A stretch of 64,000 bases of DNA from Neolewinella persica DSM 23188. GTDB taxonomy: Bacteria > Bacteroidota > Bacteroidia > Chitinophagales > Saprospiraceae. A program made the position numbers and the translations under genes. The notes under the pieces are model-generated. The model was given only the letters and a program-made list of their open reading frames with translations, made no database searches and had not been told where the DNA came from. The stretch spans positions 108,222 through 172,221 of the forward strand of contig NZ_KB890415.1 in the NCBI RefSeq assembly GCF_000373105.1. The letters are read 5' to 3'. Positions 52,704 through 61,473 of this stretch are shown in pieces. Position 1 is the stretch's first letter. Each line of letters begins with the position of its first letter.

Positions 52704-53281
52704 CTCGTTAGTTTACGATGTAGACGTAGAATTTGGGGCAAAAGTAACCGACGACCATCGTTTATGATAAGAAAATCGGCGGCGGCTTCTTTTTTGTCGT
52801 CGGGCCACTGTTTGGCGGCCCGGGCAGCAAAGGCTGCTTCGTCTACACCGTCACGTTGCATAACCCTGGTTTTTCTAATGTCTTCTGATGCGGCGACTAC
52901 GATAACACCGGCGAAGTCATCCTGTCGGCCAAGCTCAAAAACGATGGCCGCTTCATACAAGGTATAAGGAGCCGTTTGCCGGGAGCGCCAGACGTCAGCA
53001 TCCCGATGAACTGCGGGATGAACCAAACCGTTGAGGGTCGCCAATGCCTCGTCGTCAGAAAAAACTTTCTTGGCCAGCCAGGGACGGTTCAGAGTCCCGT
53101 CGGGTAAGTAAGTTTCTTCTCCAAATGCTTGCTTCAAGGCAGAAATCAATACCTGGTCCTCGTGCATCAAACGCTTGGCTGCGGCATCAGCATAGTACAC
53201 CGGTATACCCAATTGTTCGAATTGGTGACAAACGGTGGATTTTCCGGAACCTATATTACCGGTGACGGCGTAGTGGTGCAT
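52697..53281 (-). CDS. coaE: Dephospho-CoA kinase
   Basis: 194 residues from MHHYAVTGNIGSGKST; a frame 30 codons longer is rejected because that part is a translated octamer array (53279-53371). The P-loop is GNIGSGKST (8-16). YYADAAAKRLM and the later LVHPAVHRD and RDGVDEAAFAARAA give the CoaE lid and base regions. It makes coenzyme A from dephospho-CoA with ATP, in the cytosol. Confidence 0.93.
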   Translation of the reverse strand: MHHYAVTGNIGSGKSTVCHQFEQLGIPVYYADAAAKRLMHEDQVLISALKQAFGEETYLPDGTLNRPWLAKKVFSDDEALATLNGLVHPAVHRDADVWRSRQTAPYTLYEAAIVFELGRQDDFAGVIVVAASEDIRKTRVMQRDGVDEAAFAARAAKQWPDDKKEAAADFLIINDGRRLLLPQILRLHRKLTSS

Positions 53282-53460
53282 ATTGGTGCTATTGGTCTGT
53301 TGGACTATTAGTACTTTTGGTCTGTTGGTACTGTTGGCGTATTGATGTAAATTTACCAACATCCGAGGCAAAGGAACTTAAATCTGTGGCAAGTCCTAAT
53401 AATCCAATTGACCAATAGTTCAATAGCACCAACAGCCCAACAGACCAATAGCACCAACAA
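53279..53460. repeat. Octamer-period inverted array, ACCAATAG type (longest)
   Basis: Left block 53280-53347: ATTGGTGC, TATTGGTC, TGTTGGAC, TATTAGTA and so on. Right block 53396-53460: ATCCAATT, GACCAATA, GTTCAATA, GCACCAAC, AGCCCAAC, AGACCAAT, AGCACCAA. The two blocks are reverse complements over about 60 bp, with about 50 bases between them. It fills the gap between divergent coaE and dctQ, so the promoters of both must lie in or next to it. Confidence 0.8.
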
Positions 53461-53985
53461 ATGAAGCTAATCCGAAACATAGAGTCCCTGGTCGCATTTG
53501 TCGGTAAGGCCGCCGGGATGCTGAACCTGCTACTTATCGCGGTCATAGTAATCGACATCAGCCTGCGCACCCTGTTTTCGCTCACGGGAGCATGGGTCAT
53601 TGAGTTAGAGTGGCACCTCTTTGCCATTGTTTTCCTTTTAGGAATTCCCTATGCGTTACAGCAGGACCGGCACGTGCGGGTAGACTTGTTTTACGAAAAA
53701 TTCAGTAAGGGAAACAAACGACTCGTTAATTTGGTCGGTACTTTATTCTTCTTGTTACCCTGGGCCGTAGTGTTGTTGATTACCGGCTGGTATTATGCTG
53801 CCGAAGCCTTTTCCAGTGGTGAAGGAAGTCCAAACCCGAACGGAATACCTTATTTCTTTCCCATTAAATCGATGATTCCGCTTGCCGCCGGGCTACTGAT
53901 CCTCCAGGCCATTGCGACGGGACTGACCGTATACTTTGAACCCGACGGCATGGATTGGGAGGTGAACGAAGATGAAGCGGAGTAG
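53461..53985 (+). CDS. dctQ: TRAP transporter small permease subunit
   Basis: 174 residues with four hydrophobic segments (about 15-38, 55-71, 92-112, 139-158). SLRTLFSLTGAWVIELEWHLFAIVFLLG and QDRHVRVDLFYEKFSK in outline are the DctQ signature. It pairs with the large subunit in the inner membrane. Its stop is directly before the dctM ATG, with no gap. Confidence 0.9.
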   Translation: MKLIRNIESLVAFVGKAAGMLNLLLIAVIVIDISLRTLFSLTGAWVIELEWHLFAIVFLLGIPYALQQDRHVRVDLFYEKFSKGNKRLVNLVGTLFFLLPWAVVLLITGWYYAAEAFSSGEGSPNPNGIPYFFPIKSMIPLAAGLLILQAIATGLTVYFEPDGMDWEVNEDEAE

Positions 53986-55293
53986 ATGAGTCTGGCCATT
54001 CTTGCAATTATTCTTTTTGTCAGCATTTTCGTCCTGGTGCTGTACGGGTACCCAGTAGCTTTTACACTGGGGGGGCTGTCGTTAATCTATGCCTTTTGCT
54101 TTCTGGATCCAACGATACTGACGCTTTTACCCAACCGAGTAATGGGCGTGATGGACAATTCAGTGCTGCTGGCTGTCCCCCTCTTTGTCTTCATGGGCAT
54201 TATGCTGGAGAAAAGTGGACTGGCGGAACGAATGCTGCACACCATGTCCGAGTTCTTCGGCAGGGTGCGGGGAGGTATGGCGGTTTCAGTCATCATTGTT
54301 GGCGCTTTGCTGGCGGCCTCTACCGGAATTGTGGGCGCTACGGTCATCACAATGGGGTTGATCAGCCTGCCCCCGATGCTAAAAAAAGGCTATCCGGCCA
54401 CTATCTCTACGGGCGTCATCGCAGCTTCTGGCACTTTGGGGCAGATCATCCCACCTTCCGTCGTCCTGGTACTACTTGGCAGTGTGCTTGGTGTCTCCGT
54501 TGGGAAGCTGTTCCATGCAGCTCTTATTCCAAGTATGTTGCTTGTGGGAGGCTACGTTGCTTATATCCTGATTCTGGGGCTGATAAAACCTAACCTGTTT
54601 CCCCGTGGTAATGAGGAAGCTACTACCTGTGACAAAGCTTTCTTTGCCGACCTCATTGGTAGTTTGGTGCTTCCCCTTTCTCTGATCGTGGCGGTCCTTG
54701 GTTCGATCTTATGGGGGATCGCTTCTCCTACGGAGGCTGCCGCCATTGGCGCCGCAGGCGCCATGTTACTGACCTTTTTTCAAGGTAAACTCCGCTGGTC
54801 CACCGTCAAAGACGTCTGCCGGGATACCACCCACCTGACTTCAATGGTCTTCATGATCCTTCTTGGTGCCACTACCTTCAGCCTCGTCTTCCGGGAGCTG
54901 GGCGGCGATAGGTTCCTGCTACAACTGATCGAAGCAGGGGACCTAAGCGAGTATCAATTCCTGGCCCTGGTAATGGTCGTAGTCTTCGTCGCCGGCTTCT
55001 TCATCGACTTCATTGAAATCGTCTTCATCATCGTTCCGGTCGTAACGCCCATCTTCATCGGCTACGGAACGGACCTGATTTGGTTGGGTATTTTGCTGGG
55101 AATCAATCTGCAGACCAGTTTTCTTTCTCCTCCCTTTGGCTTCGCCTTGTTTTACCTCAAGGGCGTCGCTCCGCCGGAGGTGAAGACCGTGGATCTGTAT
55201 CGGGGGATTGTGCCGTTTCTCGTTATCCAGGTGGTTTTGCTGGTTCTTGTCGTTGCTTTTCCTGAGTGGTTGGGGATAGTGGGCAGTAAGTAG
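53986..55293 (+). CDS. dctM: TRAP transporter large permease subunit
   Basis: 435 residues, about 12 hydrophobic segments. VPLFVFMGIMLEKSGLAERM, GGMAVSVIIVGALLAASTGIVGAT (in part) and LGQIIPPSVVLVLLG are DctM landmarks, as is the C-terminal LQTSFLSPPFGFALFYLKGV. It uses a cation gradient to take up organic acids or amino acids, normally with a periplasmic binding protein. No DctP-type gene is seen next to it. Confidence 0.93.
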   Translation: MSLAILAIILFVSIFVLVLYGYPVAFTLGGLSLIYAFCFLDPTILTLLPNRVMGVMDNSVLLAVPLFVFMGIMLEKSGLAERMLHTMSEFFGRVRGGMAVSVIIVGALLAASTGIVGATVITMGLISLPPMLKKGYPATISTGVIAASGTLGQIIPPSVVLVLLGSVLGVSVGKLFHAALIPSMLLVGGYVAYILILGLIKPNLFPRGNEEATTCDKAFFADLIGSLVLPLSLIVAVLGSILWGIASPTEAAAIGAAGAMLLTFFQGKLRWSTVKDVCRDTTHLTSMVFMILLGATTFSLVFRELGGDRFLLQLIEAGDLSEYQFLALVMVVVFVAGFFIDFIEIVFIIVPVVTPIFIGYGTDLIWLGILLGINLQTSFLSPPFGFALFYLKGVAPPEVKTVDLYRGIVPFLVIQVVLLVLVVAFPEWLGIVGSK

Positions 55294-55489
55294 AGAGAAG
55301 TAGAAAGAGCTCCGCATGAGGATGCTCGCTTCGCTCGATCTGTAAATTTGCTTTGCAGCTTTTGGTTCGCTTTCTTAGTGAAGCTCTCAATGCCTTATTG
55401 CTCTTAATGGTTAAAAAAAACCAAACCCGACGAGCGCAGCGAGCAAAGCCGTGCAGCAGCAATACTTACCACCCACTATATACTACCAA

Positions 55490-56416
55490 TTACCCCATCC
55501 GATTCCGCTTAACCATATAAGCCTGCAGTACCGTCCGGAACCCATCATTGATATCCGCCTCCACATAATCAATCTTGTACTGAAGGCACTTCAGGCGCAG
55601 GCGTTCTTTATAGGCTTTTACCTGTTCAACGTAGTATTCCTTGACCTGGTTAGGCTGTAGTTTTACCCGGTCACCCGACTCCATGTCAATAAACTCGTAG
55701 GGACGATTGTCGAACTCAAAGTCGATTTCCTTTTTCTTGTCAACCGTGTGAAAAAGGACAACCTCATGCTTTGCGTGTTTCAGGTGCTGGAGCGCGCTGA
55801 AGAGGTCCTCCTCTTTTTCCGTGTCATCGAACATGTCGCTAAAAATGATGACCAGGGAACGACGGTGAATGCTGTCTGCTATTTGGTGGAGGGCGGCTGC
55901 GGCGCCCGTTTTTACGTCCCGGGTAGGGGTTTCCACCAGGTTTTGCAGGTGGGTAAGCAGGAGGCGGTAGTGGGTAGTACTTGATTTTGGTCGGGTATGT
56001 AGACCAACACCAGTGTCGAAGAAACTAAGGCCGAAAGCATCCCGCTGCTTCATTAACAGGTTCATCAGGCTGGCGGCGGCCAGCGCAGAAAACCGGATTT
56101 TGTTAATGTGGTCTTCTGAATTATTGGTTACCTCCGGGAAAAACATTGAAGAACTGGTGTCTACTACGATCTGGCAGCGCAGGTTTGTTTCTTCTTCATA
56201 CCTTTTGGTGTACATCTTGTCGGTGCGGGCAAAAACTTTCCAGTCGATGTTTCTGGTTGGTTCACCTGGATTATAGATTCGGTGTTCGGCAAATTCTACG
56301 CTAAAACCGTGGAAGGGGCTTTTGTGCAGGCCAATGATAAAGCCTTCCACGACCTGGCGGGCGAGGAGGTCAAAGTTGCCAAGATTACGTACCTGTTCGT
56401 TGTCGATTAACTGCAT
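55490..56416 (-). CDS. DUF58 domain protein (BatA/MoxR-associated type)
   Basis: 308 residues from MQLIDNEQVRNLGNFDLLAR; an upstream start is possible. EHRIYNPGEPTRNIDWKVFARTDKMYTKRYEEET is the DUF58 core in outline. After it, VVDTSSSMFF is a von Willebrand A-like MIDAS start (DxSxS) with FSDMFDD later. Such proteins usually act with MoxR ATPases in assembly or maturation. No moxR or batA/B gene is seen next to it; it is divergent from the Spo0M-like gene. Confidence 0.88.
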   Translation of the reverse strand: MQLIDNEQVRNLGNFDLLARQVVEGFIIGLHKSPFHGFSVEFAEHRIYNPGEPTRNIDWKVFARTDKMYTKRYEEETNLRCQIVVDTSSSMFFPEVTNNSEDHINKIRFSALAAASLMNLLMKQRDAFGLSFFDTGVGLHTRPKSSTTHYRLLLTHLQNLVETPTRDVKTGAAAALHQIADSIHRRSLVIIFSDMFDDTEKEEDLFSALQHLKHAKHEVVLFHTVDKKKEIDFEFDNRPYEFIDMESGDRVKLQPNQVKEYYVEQVKAYKERLRLKCLQYKIDYVEADINDGFRTVLQAYMVKRNRMG

Positions 56417-56518
56417 TTCGTCTTTTTGGAGTCGATGGCGGGGGCCAACCATCGGTTACGTGGAGGTGTTTGTCGAGTATAACGTCCACAATGTACGCAT
56501 CGTACTAACTTCGTGCTT

Positions 56519-56983
56519 ATGCTAGGTAAAATGAAAAAGTGGTTGGGTATTGAAGGCGTCAAGCTTGAGCTTGAGCTTCCCAACAAATTCTCCCCACGAC
56601 AGGGGACAGTGGACGGTAAGGTCCGCCTCTACAGCAAGAATGCGCAAACCGTCACTGGAATCCGATTGGTACTGGTAGAAAAATATTCCCGGGGCCGTGA
56701 CGAGGAGCAGCTTGTTGACGAGTACATGCTCGGTGAGCTGATCATTTCTCAAACCATTGAGGTGCCCGAAGAAGGGGAGATCGTCGAAGTACCTTTCTCC
56801 CTCCCGTTCGAGCCAATGACTTCCGATGTAGAAGAATTTGGCAATCGGAACATCTTATTCCGCGGTCTTGCCTGGGTTGCCCGCAAGACGCGCAATGCTG
56901 ACTCAGAGTTCCGGATCGAGGCTGAGGCGCAGGTTAAGGGAGTGGGACTGAACCCATTTGTGCAGGAAGTGCTCCCCAGTTGA
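56519..56983 (+). CDS. Spo0M-like (arrestin-fold) protein
   Basis: 154 residues from ATG 56519, with ATG 56531 (MKKWLGIEGVKLEL) equally plausible and a GTG at 56513. KLELELPNKFSPRQGTVDGK with VRLYSKNAQTVTGIRLVLVEK and VPFSLPFEPM is the sporulation-control protein Spo0M pattern, with its two beta-sandwich halves; only the N-terminal one and part of the second are here, so it is shorter than the usual protein. It is cytosolic. A TAACTTCG box lies at 56506-56513. Confidence 0.78.
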   Translation: MLGKMKKWLGIEGVKLELELPNKFSPRQGTVDGKVRLYSKNAQTVTGIRLVLVEKYSRGRDEEQLVDEYMLGELIISQTIEVPEEGEIVEVPFSLPFEPMTSDVEEFGNRNILFRGLAWVARKTRNADSEFRIEAEAQVKGVGLNPFVQEVLPS

Positions 56984-57098
56984 GTTGGTGATTGGGTGAG
57001 TCGGTGAGTCGCTGCCACAGGTACCATTCACACCGCTTCGCTGGTTCAACCTGGATAGGGGCTTACTCACTCATTCATTTATTCCCGCCATTCACTTT
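56984..57098. repeat. Octamer-period array, GAGTCGGT type (copy E)
   Basis: Left units GAGTTGGT, GATTGGGT, GAGTCGGT, GAGTCGCT, then GCC. Right arm TTACTCAC, TCATTCAT, TTATTCCC, GCCATTCA. The loop is shorter and more eroded than in copies A, B, D and F. The 19-bp motif follows directly. Confidence 0.7.
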
Positions 57099-57117
57099 GG
57101 CGGGGCCGCAGGTGCAG
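57099..57117 (+). repeat. 19-bp boundary motif, intergenic copy
   Basis: GGCGGGGCCGCAGGTGCAG followed by GGAAAGG. Confidence 0.8.
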
Positions 57118-57285
57118 GGAAAGGCTATCGGAGCAGTGTGGCAACGCCAGCGTTGCTGTCCCGTCCACTTGAAATGTACGCAACGCAAGCAAATCCAGGT
57201 ACTAAAGTTTTCTTAAACAACCCAGTTGGGTAGACAGTACTAATTCCGTCGGATTATCTTAGTCGGGCAATAAATACCTGCCCAT

Positions 57286-58038
57286 ATGAAATCCTCTACA
57301 CTCTTTTCCTTGCTTCTTTTCTCCCTTTTCCTTTCCGCCTGCACGCCGCTGCGCGTCGTCCGCCTGGAACCGGATACGGAAGAAATCACCTTCCGCTACG
57401 GCGAAAAAGTTGTTACGGATGAAACGGCAGGTACCAGGGTAGACGTTAGTTATTACGACGCTTCTCCCCGCTTCATCGTTTTCAATCTGGAGGTAGAAAA
57501 TACGGGCACGGAGCCATTTGATTTTGACCCCGTAAGCTGCCTGTTAGTGCCTGATGTTGGTCCCGTTTCCCAGGCCATCGATCCTGAGATACAGCTACTA
57601 TCTATGGACGTTAAAACCATCCAGGATCAAAAAACTACCCGTGCGCTGGCGTGGGTAGGTGCCGGAATCCTGGTGGCTGGTGTTGCCGTTGATTTAAGTA
57701 ATGGTAATTCCATTAATGATTTTGATAATGGATCGTTCTTCGCCGCAGATCTCGCGCTTACTTCCACCCAAAACCTGGCCTTCAGCCTGATTGACGTCAA
57801 GGCTGAACGGGATTATGTTCGCAATGCTGTGCCCTTTGATGATGAAATCCCCGTTCCGGCCAATCGTTTTTTCTGGTTAGATCATGCGCTCCGGATTACG
57901 ACCGTCAAGCCAGGACAGAAGGTCTACGGAAAAATTGCTTTTCCTCGAAATGATCAAGCTACCAGCTTCTATTTCAATGTCTCCGTTAAAGGAAACGAAT
58001 TCAAATTCCCGTTCAACCAGCAGTTGTTCAAGCCTTAA
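57286..58038 (+). CDS. Lipoprotein of unknown function
   Basis: 250 residues. Lipobox LFLSAC, lipidated Cys 19. The mature part begins with beta strands (RVDVSYYDASPRFIVFNLEVEN, in part) and has an internal hydrophobic segment (about 117-132, ALAWVGAGILVAGVAV) and a C-terminal half with FFWLDHALRITTVKPGQKVYG and IAFPRNDQATSFYFNVSV. I recognise no family. Confidence 0.62.
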   Translation: MKSSTLFSLLLFSLFLSACTPLRVVRLEPDTEEITFRYGEKVVTDETAGTRVDVSYYDASPRFIVFNLEVENTGTEPFDFDPVSCLLVPDVGPVSQAIDPEIQLLSMDVKTIQDQKTTRALAWVGAGILVAGVAVDLSNGNSINDFDNGSFFAADLALTSTQNLAFSLIDVKAERDYVRNAVPFDDEIPVPANRFFWLDHALRITTVKPGQKVYGKIAFPRNDQATSFYFNVSVKGNEFKFPFNQQLFKP

Positions 58039-58049
58039 TTCTATTAATG

Positions 58050-58097
58050 GTGGTCACTTTAGAGACATCAGAACTACAAGATGTCTACCGTGATCAC
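58050..58097. terminator. Nested hairpins between convergent genes
   Basis: GTGGTCAC (58050-58057) with GTGATCAC (58090-58097), and inside AGACATC (58063-58069) with GATGTCT (58080-58086). It overlaps the stop of the hydrolase gene and probably ends both genes. Confidence 0.45.
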
Positions 58098-58951
58098 ACT
58101 GATTTAGGTTTTCGGTGAACCTCCGACAATTTCCCTTCTATCCAATCGAGTACATAGTTGAAAACCTGTTCCCGTTCTGGCTCGAAATGAAGCTCATGGT
58201 ACAACTCAGGCCATATTTTTAGCGTCACATTTTCCGGGTTTCTACTGGCGAAGGCCTTGGTTCCTTCCGGGCTTGTGAGGCCGTCAGCTGCTCCGTGCAT
58301 CATCAATGTGGGGACTTTCAGCCCGTCAGCGTAGACGTCTAATTCAGCCGCATTTTCCAGAATGTCAATGCCCGTACGACTGGTCAGTTTGGCATGCACC
58401 AGCGGATCGGCCTCGTATTTGGGCTTTACGGTAGGATTGCGGCTTAGCATATTGGTGTCCAGCGCGCTGTCCTGGGTGAAGGTCGGGTAGAAATTGCGCA
58501 TGAGCTTACCCATTCCAACCAGGATGGGACTAGGTGTAAAACTAAGCCTGATGTGGGGGGCAGAAACAATTGCTCCTGATATATTTGGATTACGGCGGAT
58601 CAGGTAGCGTAGTAATAAATGCCCACCCATACTGTGGCCGTACAAGAATACGGGGAGGTCAGGGTATCGGCGTTCACAGTTAATCAGTAATCTGGCAATT
58701 TCGTCAACGTACTCTTTGTAGTCTTCCGCATAACCTTTCCGACCTTCACTCCTGCCAAAACCTTGTCGGTCATAGCCCACAACGGCAATATCATGCTGGT
58801 TATACCAGGCGGCCATCTCATCGTACCGCCGGCAATGCTCTCCCACGCCATGGATTAGACCGATTACCGCGCGGGCATTCCGGGCCGGCCACTCCACGGC
58901 ATAAATACGGTTGCCGTTGTCATTGTTCCAGTTAAATTCGATAGGGGCCAT
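58094..58951 (-). CDS. Alpha/beta hydrolase (monoacylglycerol lipase or lysophospholipase type)
   Basis: 285 residues. HGVGEHCRRY (34-43) is the oxyanion loop; GHSMGG (105-110) carries the nucleophile Ser107. MMHGAADGLTSPEGT gives the acid and LYHELHFEPER the histidine. The Hydrolase_4 signature GYDRQGFGRSEG is at 59-70. There is no signal peptide, so it acts in the cytosol, perhaps on lysophospholipids or monoglycerides. Confidence 0.88.
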   Translation of the reverse strand: MAPIEFNWNNDNGNRIYAVEWPARNARAVIGLIHGVGEHCRRYDEMAAWYNQHDIAVVGYDRQGFGRSEGRKGYAEDYKEYVDEIARLLINCERRYPDLPVFLYGHSMGGHLLLRYLIRRNPNISGAIVSAPHIRLSFTPSPILVGMGKLMRNFYPTFTQDSALDTNMLSRNPTVKPKYEADPLVHAKLTSRTGIDILENAAELDVYADGLKVPTLMMHGAADGLTSPEGTKAFASRNPENVTLKIWPELYHELHFEPEREQVFNYVLDWIEGKLSEVHRKPKSV

Positions 58952-59140
58952 GCGTTGGTTTGTTTAAGCTTTGCTAAGGTACCTGTAAATCCCGTAGGAG
59001 TTAGCGGAGGATATGGGGAATCACGTACGTTGTAGATCACCTTGCCACGTGAGGAGACCTAGGGGGCGCTTTACTGCGATTACAACGGTGGAACAGCTCA
59101 TGTTGAACGTGAAGCAGCCTTTTTTATTTAAATTCGCCAA

Positions 59141-60076
59141 ATGAAGCCAAGAATAGTTTTCATGGGTACACCCGAATTCGCGGTGCCCAGCCTCGAAATA
59201 CTCATAGCTGCCGGATATCCGGTCGTTGGGGTGGTAACTGCAACGGATAAAATGGGGGGCAGAGGTGGAAAAACCTTACTGGAATCCGCCGTGAAAAAAT
59301 GTGCCGTCAGTCACAAAATTCCGGTCCTCCAACCTCGGAACCTCAAGGCTGATGACTTCCTCAAGGAGCTCCGTGCGCTTAAGGCTGAGCTACAGATCAT
59401 TGTGGCCTTCCGGATGCTCCCGGTTGCCGTTTGGGATATGCCTCCGTTGGGTACGTTCAACCTTCATGGTTCGCTTTTGCCCAAGTTTCGTGGCGCCGCC
59501 CCCATCAATTGGGCGGTGATACGGGGGGAGAAGGAAACCGGATGCACTACTTTTTTCTTACAGCACGAAATCGATACGGGAGATGTCTTATTACAGAAGC
59601 GACTCCCTATAGGCCCTGACGACACGGCCGGAAACGTTCACGACGCGATGATGCTGGCCGGTGCTGAATTGGTGCTGCAAACGGTTCAATTGATCGAAAC
59701 GAAGAATTACGAACTAAAGCCCCAGGAAGATGCTGAGGCCACCTCTGCACCCAAAATTCACCGGGACACCTGCGAAATAAACTGGAATCAACCCGTTCAG
59801 ACGGTCCATGACTTCATTCGTGGCCTTAGTCCCTGGCCGGCTGCCTGGACGACTATGGAAGGCGGTCAGTTGAAGGTGATTCTTGGTAAAAAGGAGGTTA
59901 GCTCTCCCAAATCCGCACCAGGTACAATCAGCACCGATGGCAAAACTTTTCTTAAAGTGGCCTGCCAGGATGGCTACTTGCATATTTTACAATTGCAGCT
60001 GGAAGGTAAGCGTCGTATGAGTACCGGAGATTTTCTCCGGGGGACGAACCTGGCCGCTGGGTCAGTACTTAAATGA
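59141..60076 (+). CDS. fmt: Methionyl-tRNA formyltransferase
   Basis: 311 residues. FMGTPEFAVPSLE (7-19) and NLHGSLLPKFRGAAPINWAV (107-126) with His109 and the following DTGDVLLQ (Asp about 145) are the 10-formyl-THF binding and catalytic motifs. A C-terminal OB-like tRNA-binding domain runs from about 205. It formylates initiator Met-tRNA in the cytosol. A TAAATTCG box (59129-59136) lies four bases before the ATG. Confidence 0.95.
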   Translation: MKPRIVFMGTPEFAVPSLEILIAAGYPVVGVVTATDKMGGRGGKTLLESAVKKCAVSHKIPVLQPRNLKADDFLKELRALKAELQIIVAFRMLPVAVWDMPPLGTFNLHGSLLPKFRGAAPINWAVIRGEKETGCTTFFLQHEIDTGDVLLQKRLPIGPDDTAGNVHDAMMLAGAELVLQTVQLIETKNYELKPQEDAEATSAPKIHRDTCEINWNQPVQTVHDFIRGLSPWPAAWTTMEGGQLKVILGKKEVSSPKSAPGTISTDGKTFLKVACQDGYLHILQLQLEGKRRMSTGDFLRGTNLAAGSVLK

Positions 60077-60109
60077 ATGTCACCGAAAAAGATTAAGTAA
60101 AAGTCACTT

Positions 60110-61429
60110 ATGTTCTCGAAAATTAAAGAAGCCATTTCTAACGGTGACCTTGTCATCGCGATTGCTGATTTACGTGCTTCTATCGGAAGAATAGATGGGT
60201 TACGCGAAGAAAAGCGGCGAGAATTTAGCGATCAGTTAGTGTTGATTTCCTCTCAATTAGCCCAGATCGAGAACGAAATAATTGCAGGAACTGCTAACCT
60301 GCGGGAGGTGGGCCCCGACTACACGAGAATTGCTGGCTCAGTACTCCGAATCATCAATAAAGCAGAAAACTCATTAGTCAGTAGCCGTCCCGGAATGAAA
60401 GCCGCTTCTGGTGACCTTGTGATGCACAATGATGATGAATTGACCTCTTCCGCTTTTGCCAGAAATTATGATTTCAGGTACCAACATTTAGCTATTGGTT
60501 TAAAAGCCAATGAAGCAAATGAGTTAGAAGAAGTGGTGTTTAACATACTTAAAAGTAGAGTTGATAAGCACAGTGGAATTTGGTCAGATGGGATGACCAA
60601 ATCTTTTGACCTACAGCACGTCAATACCAGTGTCGCATATTACTTTCTGCAAAGAGGTATGGTAATACTGAATGATCCTTTTTTTGCACCAGTTATCAAT
60701 TTTCTGGATACAATCACGGAAGTGTCCATTCCAAATCGGGCAAAGTTCTACTTTGACATTCAGACGAATAGAATCAGTGATCGTACCAGCTATGATTTTG
60801 TTAAAACGATCAGTCAACTGCAAATAGTAAGCGGTGACCTCTACGGTGCATTTAAAGCACCAGACCAGGGAGAAGCCGCGGCATCAGATTCTCCCAATAA
60901 AGAAATTGGACATTATGGTGGTTACACGTTTCATACACTGTTGATCTGTGATGCATTACTTCATCTTAACCCTAATCATTCCCGTAGCAACAAAGAGGCG
61001 GCACGGTTGCTGGAAGCAGCAAAGTCGTTTTTCGAAAAAGTAATGGAAATGCAGAATGGGTATCTGGTGGATCGACATGGTAATACTAGTCCGCAATTAA
61101 CCACCTGGTACTACGTACTTGCTTTCAGTTTAGGAAGTAGTTTACCGGAACGTTGGCAAGCAAACATGAGAGAAATGCTTGAGGTCGAGCTTGGTTCCTT
61201 TTTTAAACGGACAATGATGGTGCTTAACTTCTCCCTTCTGTTGAAGCTTTATCCCCACCTGATCTCCTATCCTATTCGAGTAGATATCATCGACTATTTC
61301 GAGAAATATCACAAGACTTTAAAAGAGAAAGTGGCAAAAGATAGACTAGCGAGCGACACGTCAATCAACATTTCTCTCTACGGCCGCGCCTTGTTATACA
61401 TGAACCAGGCGCTTGGGAATAAGATTTAA
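60110..61429 (+). CDS. EAD11-like N-terminus joined to a helical toroid-like domain; possible conflict-system protein
   Basis: 439 residues. The first 90 (GDLVIAIADLRASIGRIDGL, then DQLVLISSQLAQIENEIIAG and IAGSVLRIINKAE) follow the helix and motif order of effector-associated domain 11 as found in bacterial conflict and counter-invader proteins. After a linker, about 130-435 is a helical domain with DKHSGIWSDGMTKSFDLQ, VNTSVAYYFLQRGM, GHYGGYTFHTLLICDALLHL and SPQLTTWYYVLAFSL; the repeated aromatic helix pairs resemble an alpha/alpha toroid (terpenoid cyclase or lanthionine-cyclase-like). There is no signal peptide or membrane helix. It starts 33 bases after fmt. Its base composition looks more AT-rich than its neighbours, by eye. 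The EAD call is a pattern judgement and the toroid call is weaker. Confidence 0.5.
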   Translation: MFSKIKEAISNGDLVIAIADLRASIGRIDGLREEKRREFSDQLVLISSQLAQIENEIIAGTANLREVGPDYTRIAGSVLRIINKAENSLVSSRPGMKAASGDLVMHNDDELTSSAFARNYDFRYQHLAIGLKANEANELEEVVFNILKSRVDKHSGIWSDGMTKSFDLQHVNTSVAYYFLQRGMVILNDPFFAPVINFLDTITEVSIPNRAKFYFDIQTNRISDRTSYDFVKTISQLQIVSGDLYGAFKAPDQGEAAASDSPNKEIGHYGGYTFHTLLICDALLHLNPNHSRSNKEAARLLEAAKSFFEKVMEMQNGYLVDRHGNTSPQLTTWYYVLAFSLGSSLPERWQANMREMLEVELGSFFKRTMMVLNFSLLLKLYPHLISYPIRVDIIDYFEKYHKTLKEKVAKDRLASDTSINISLYGRALLYMNQALGNKI

Positions 61430-61473
61430 GAATTCTGCGGGTTTCCTCTACCTTACACCACAATCATTTACTT

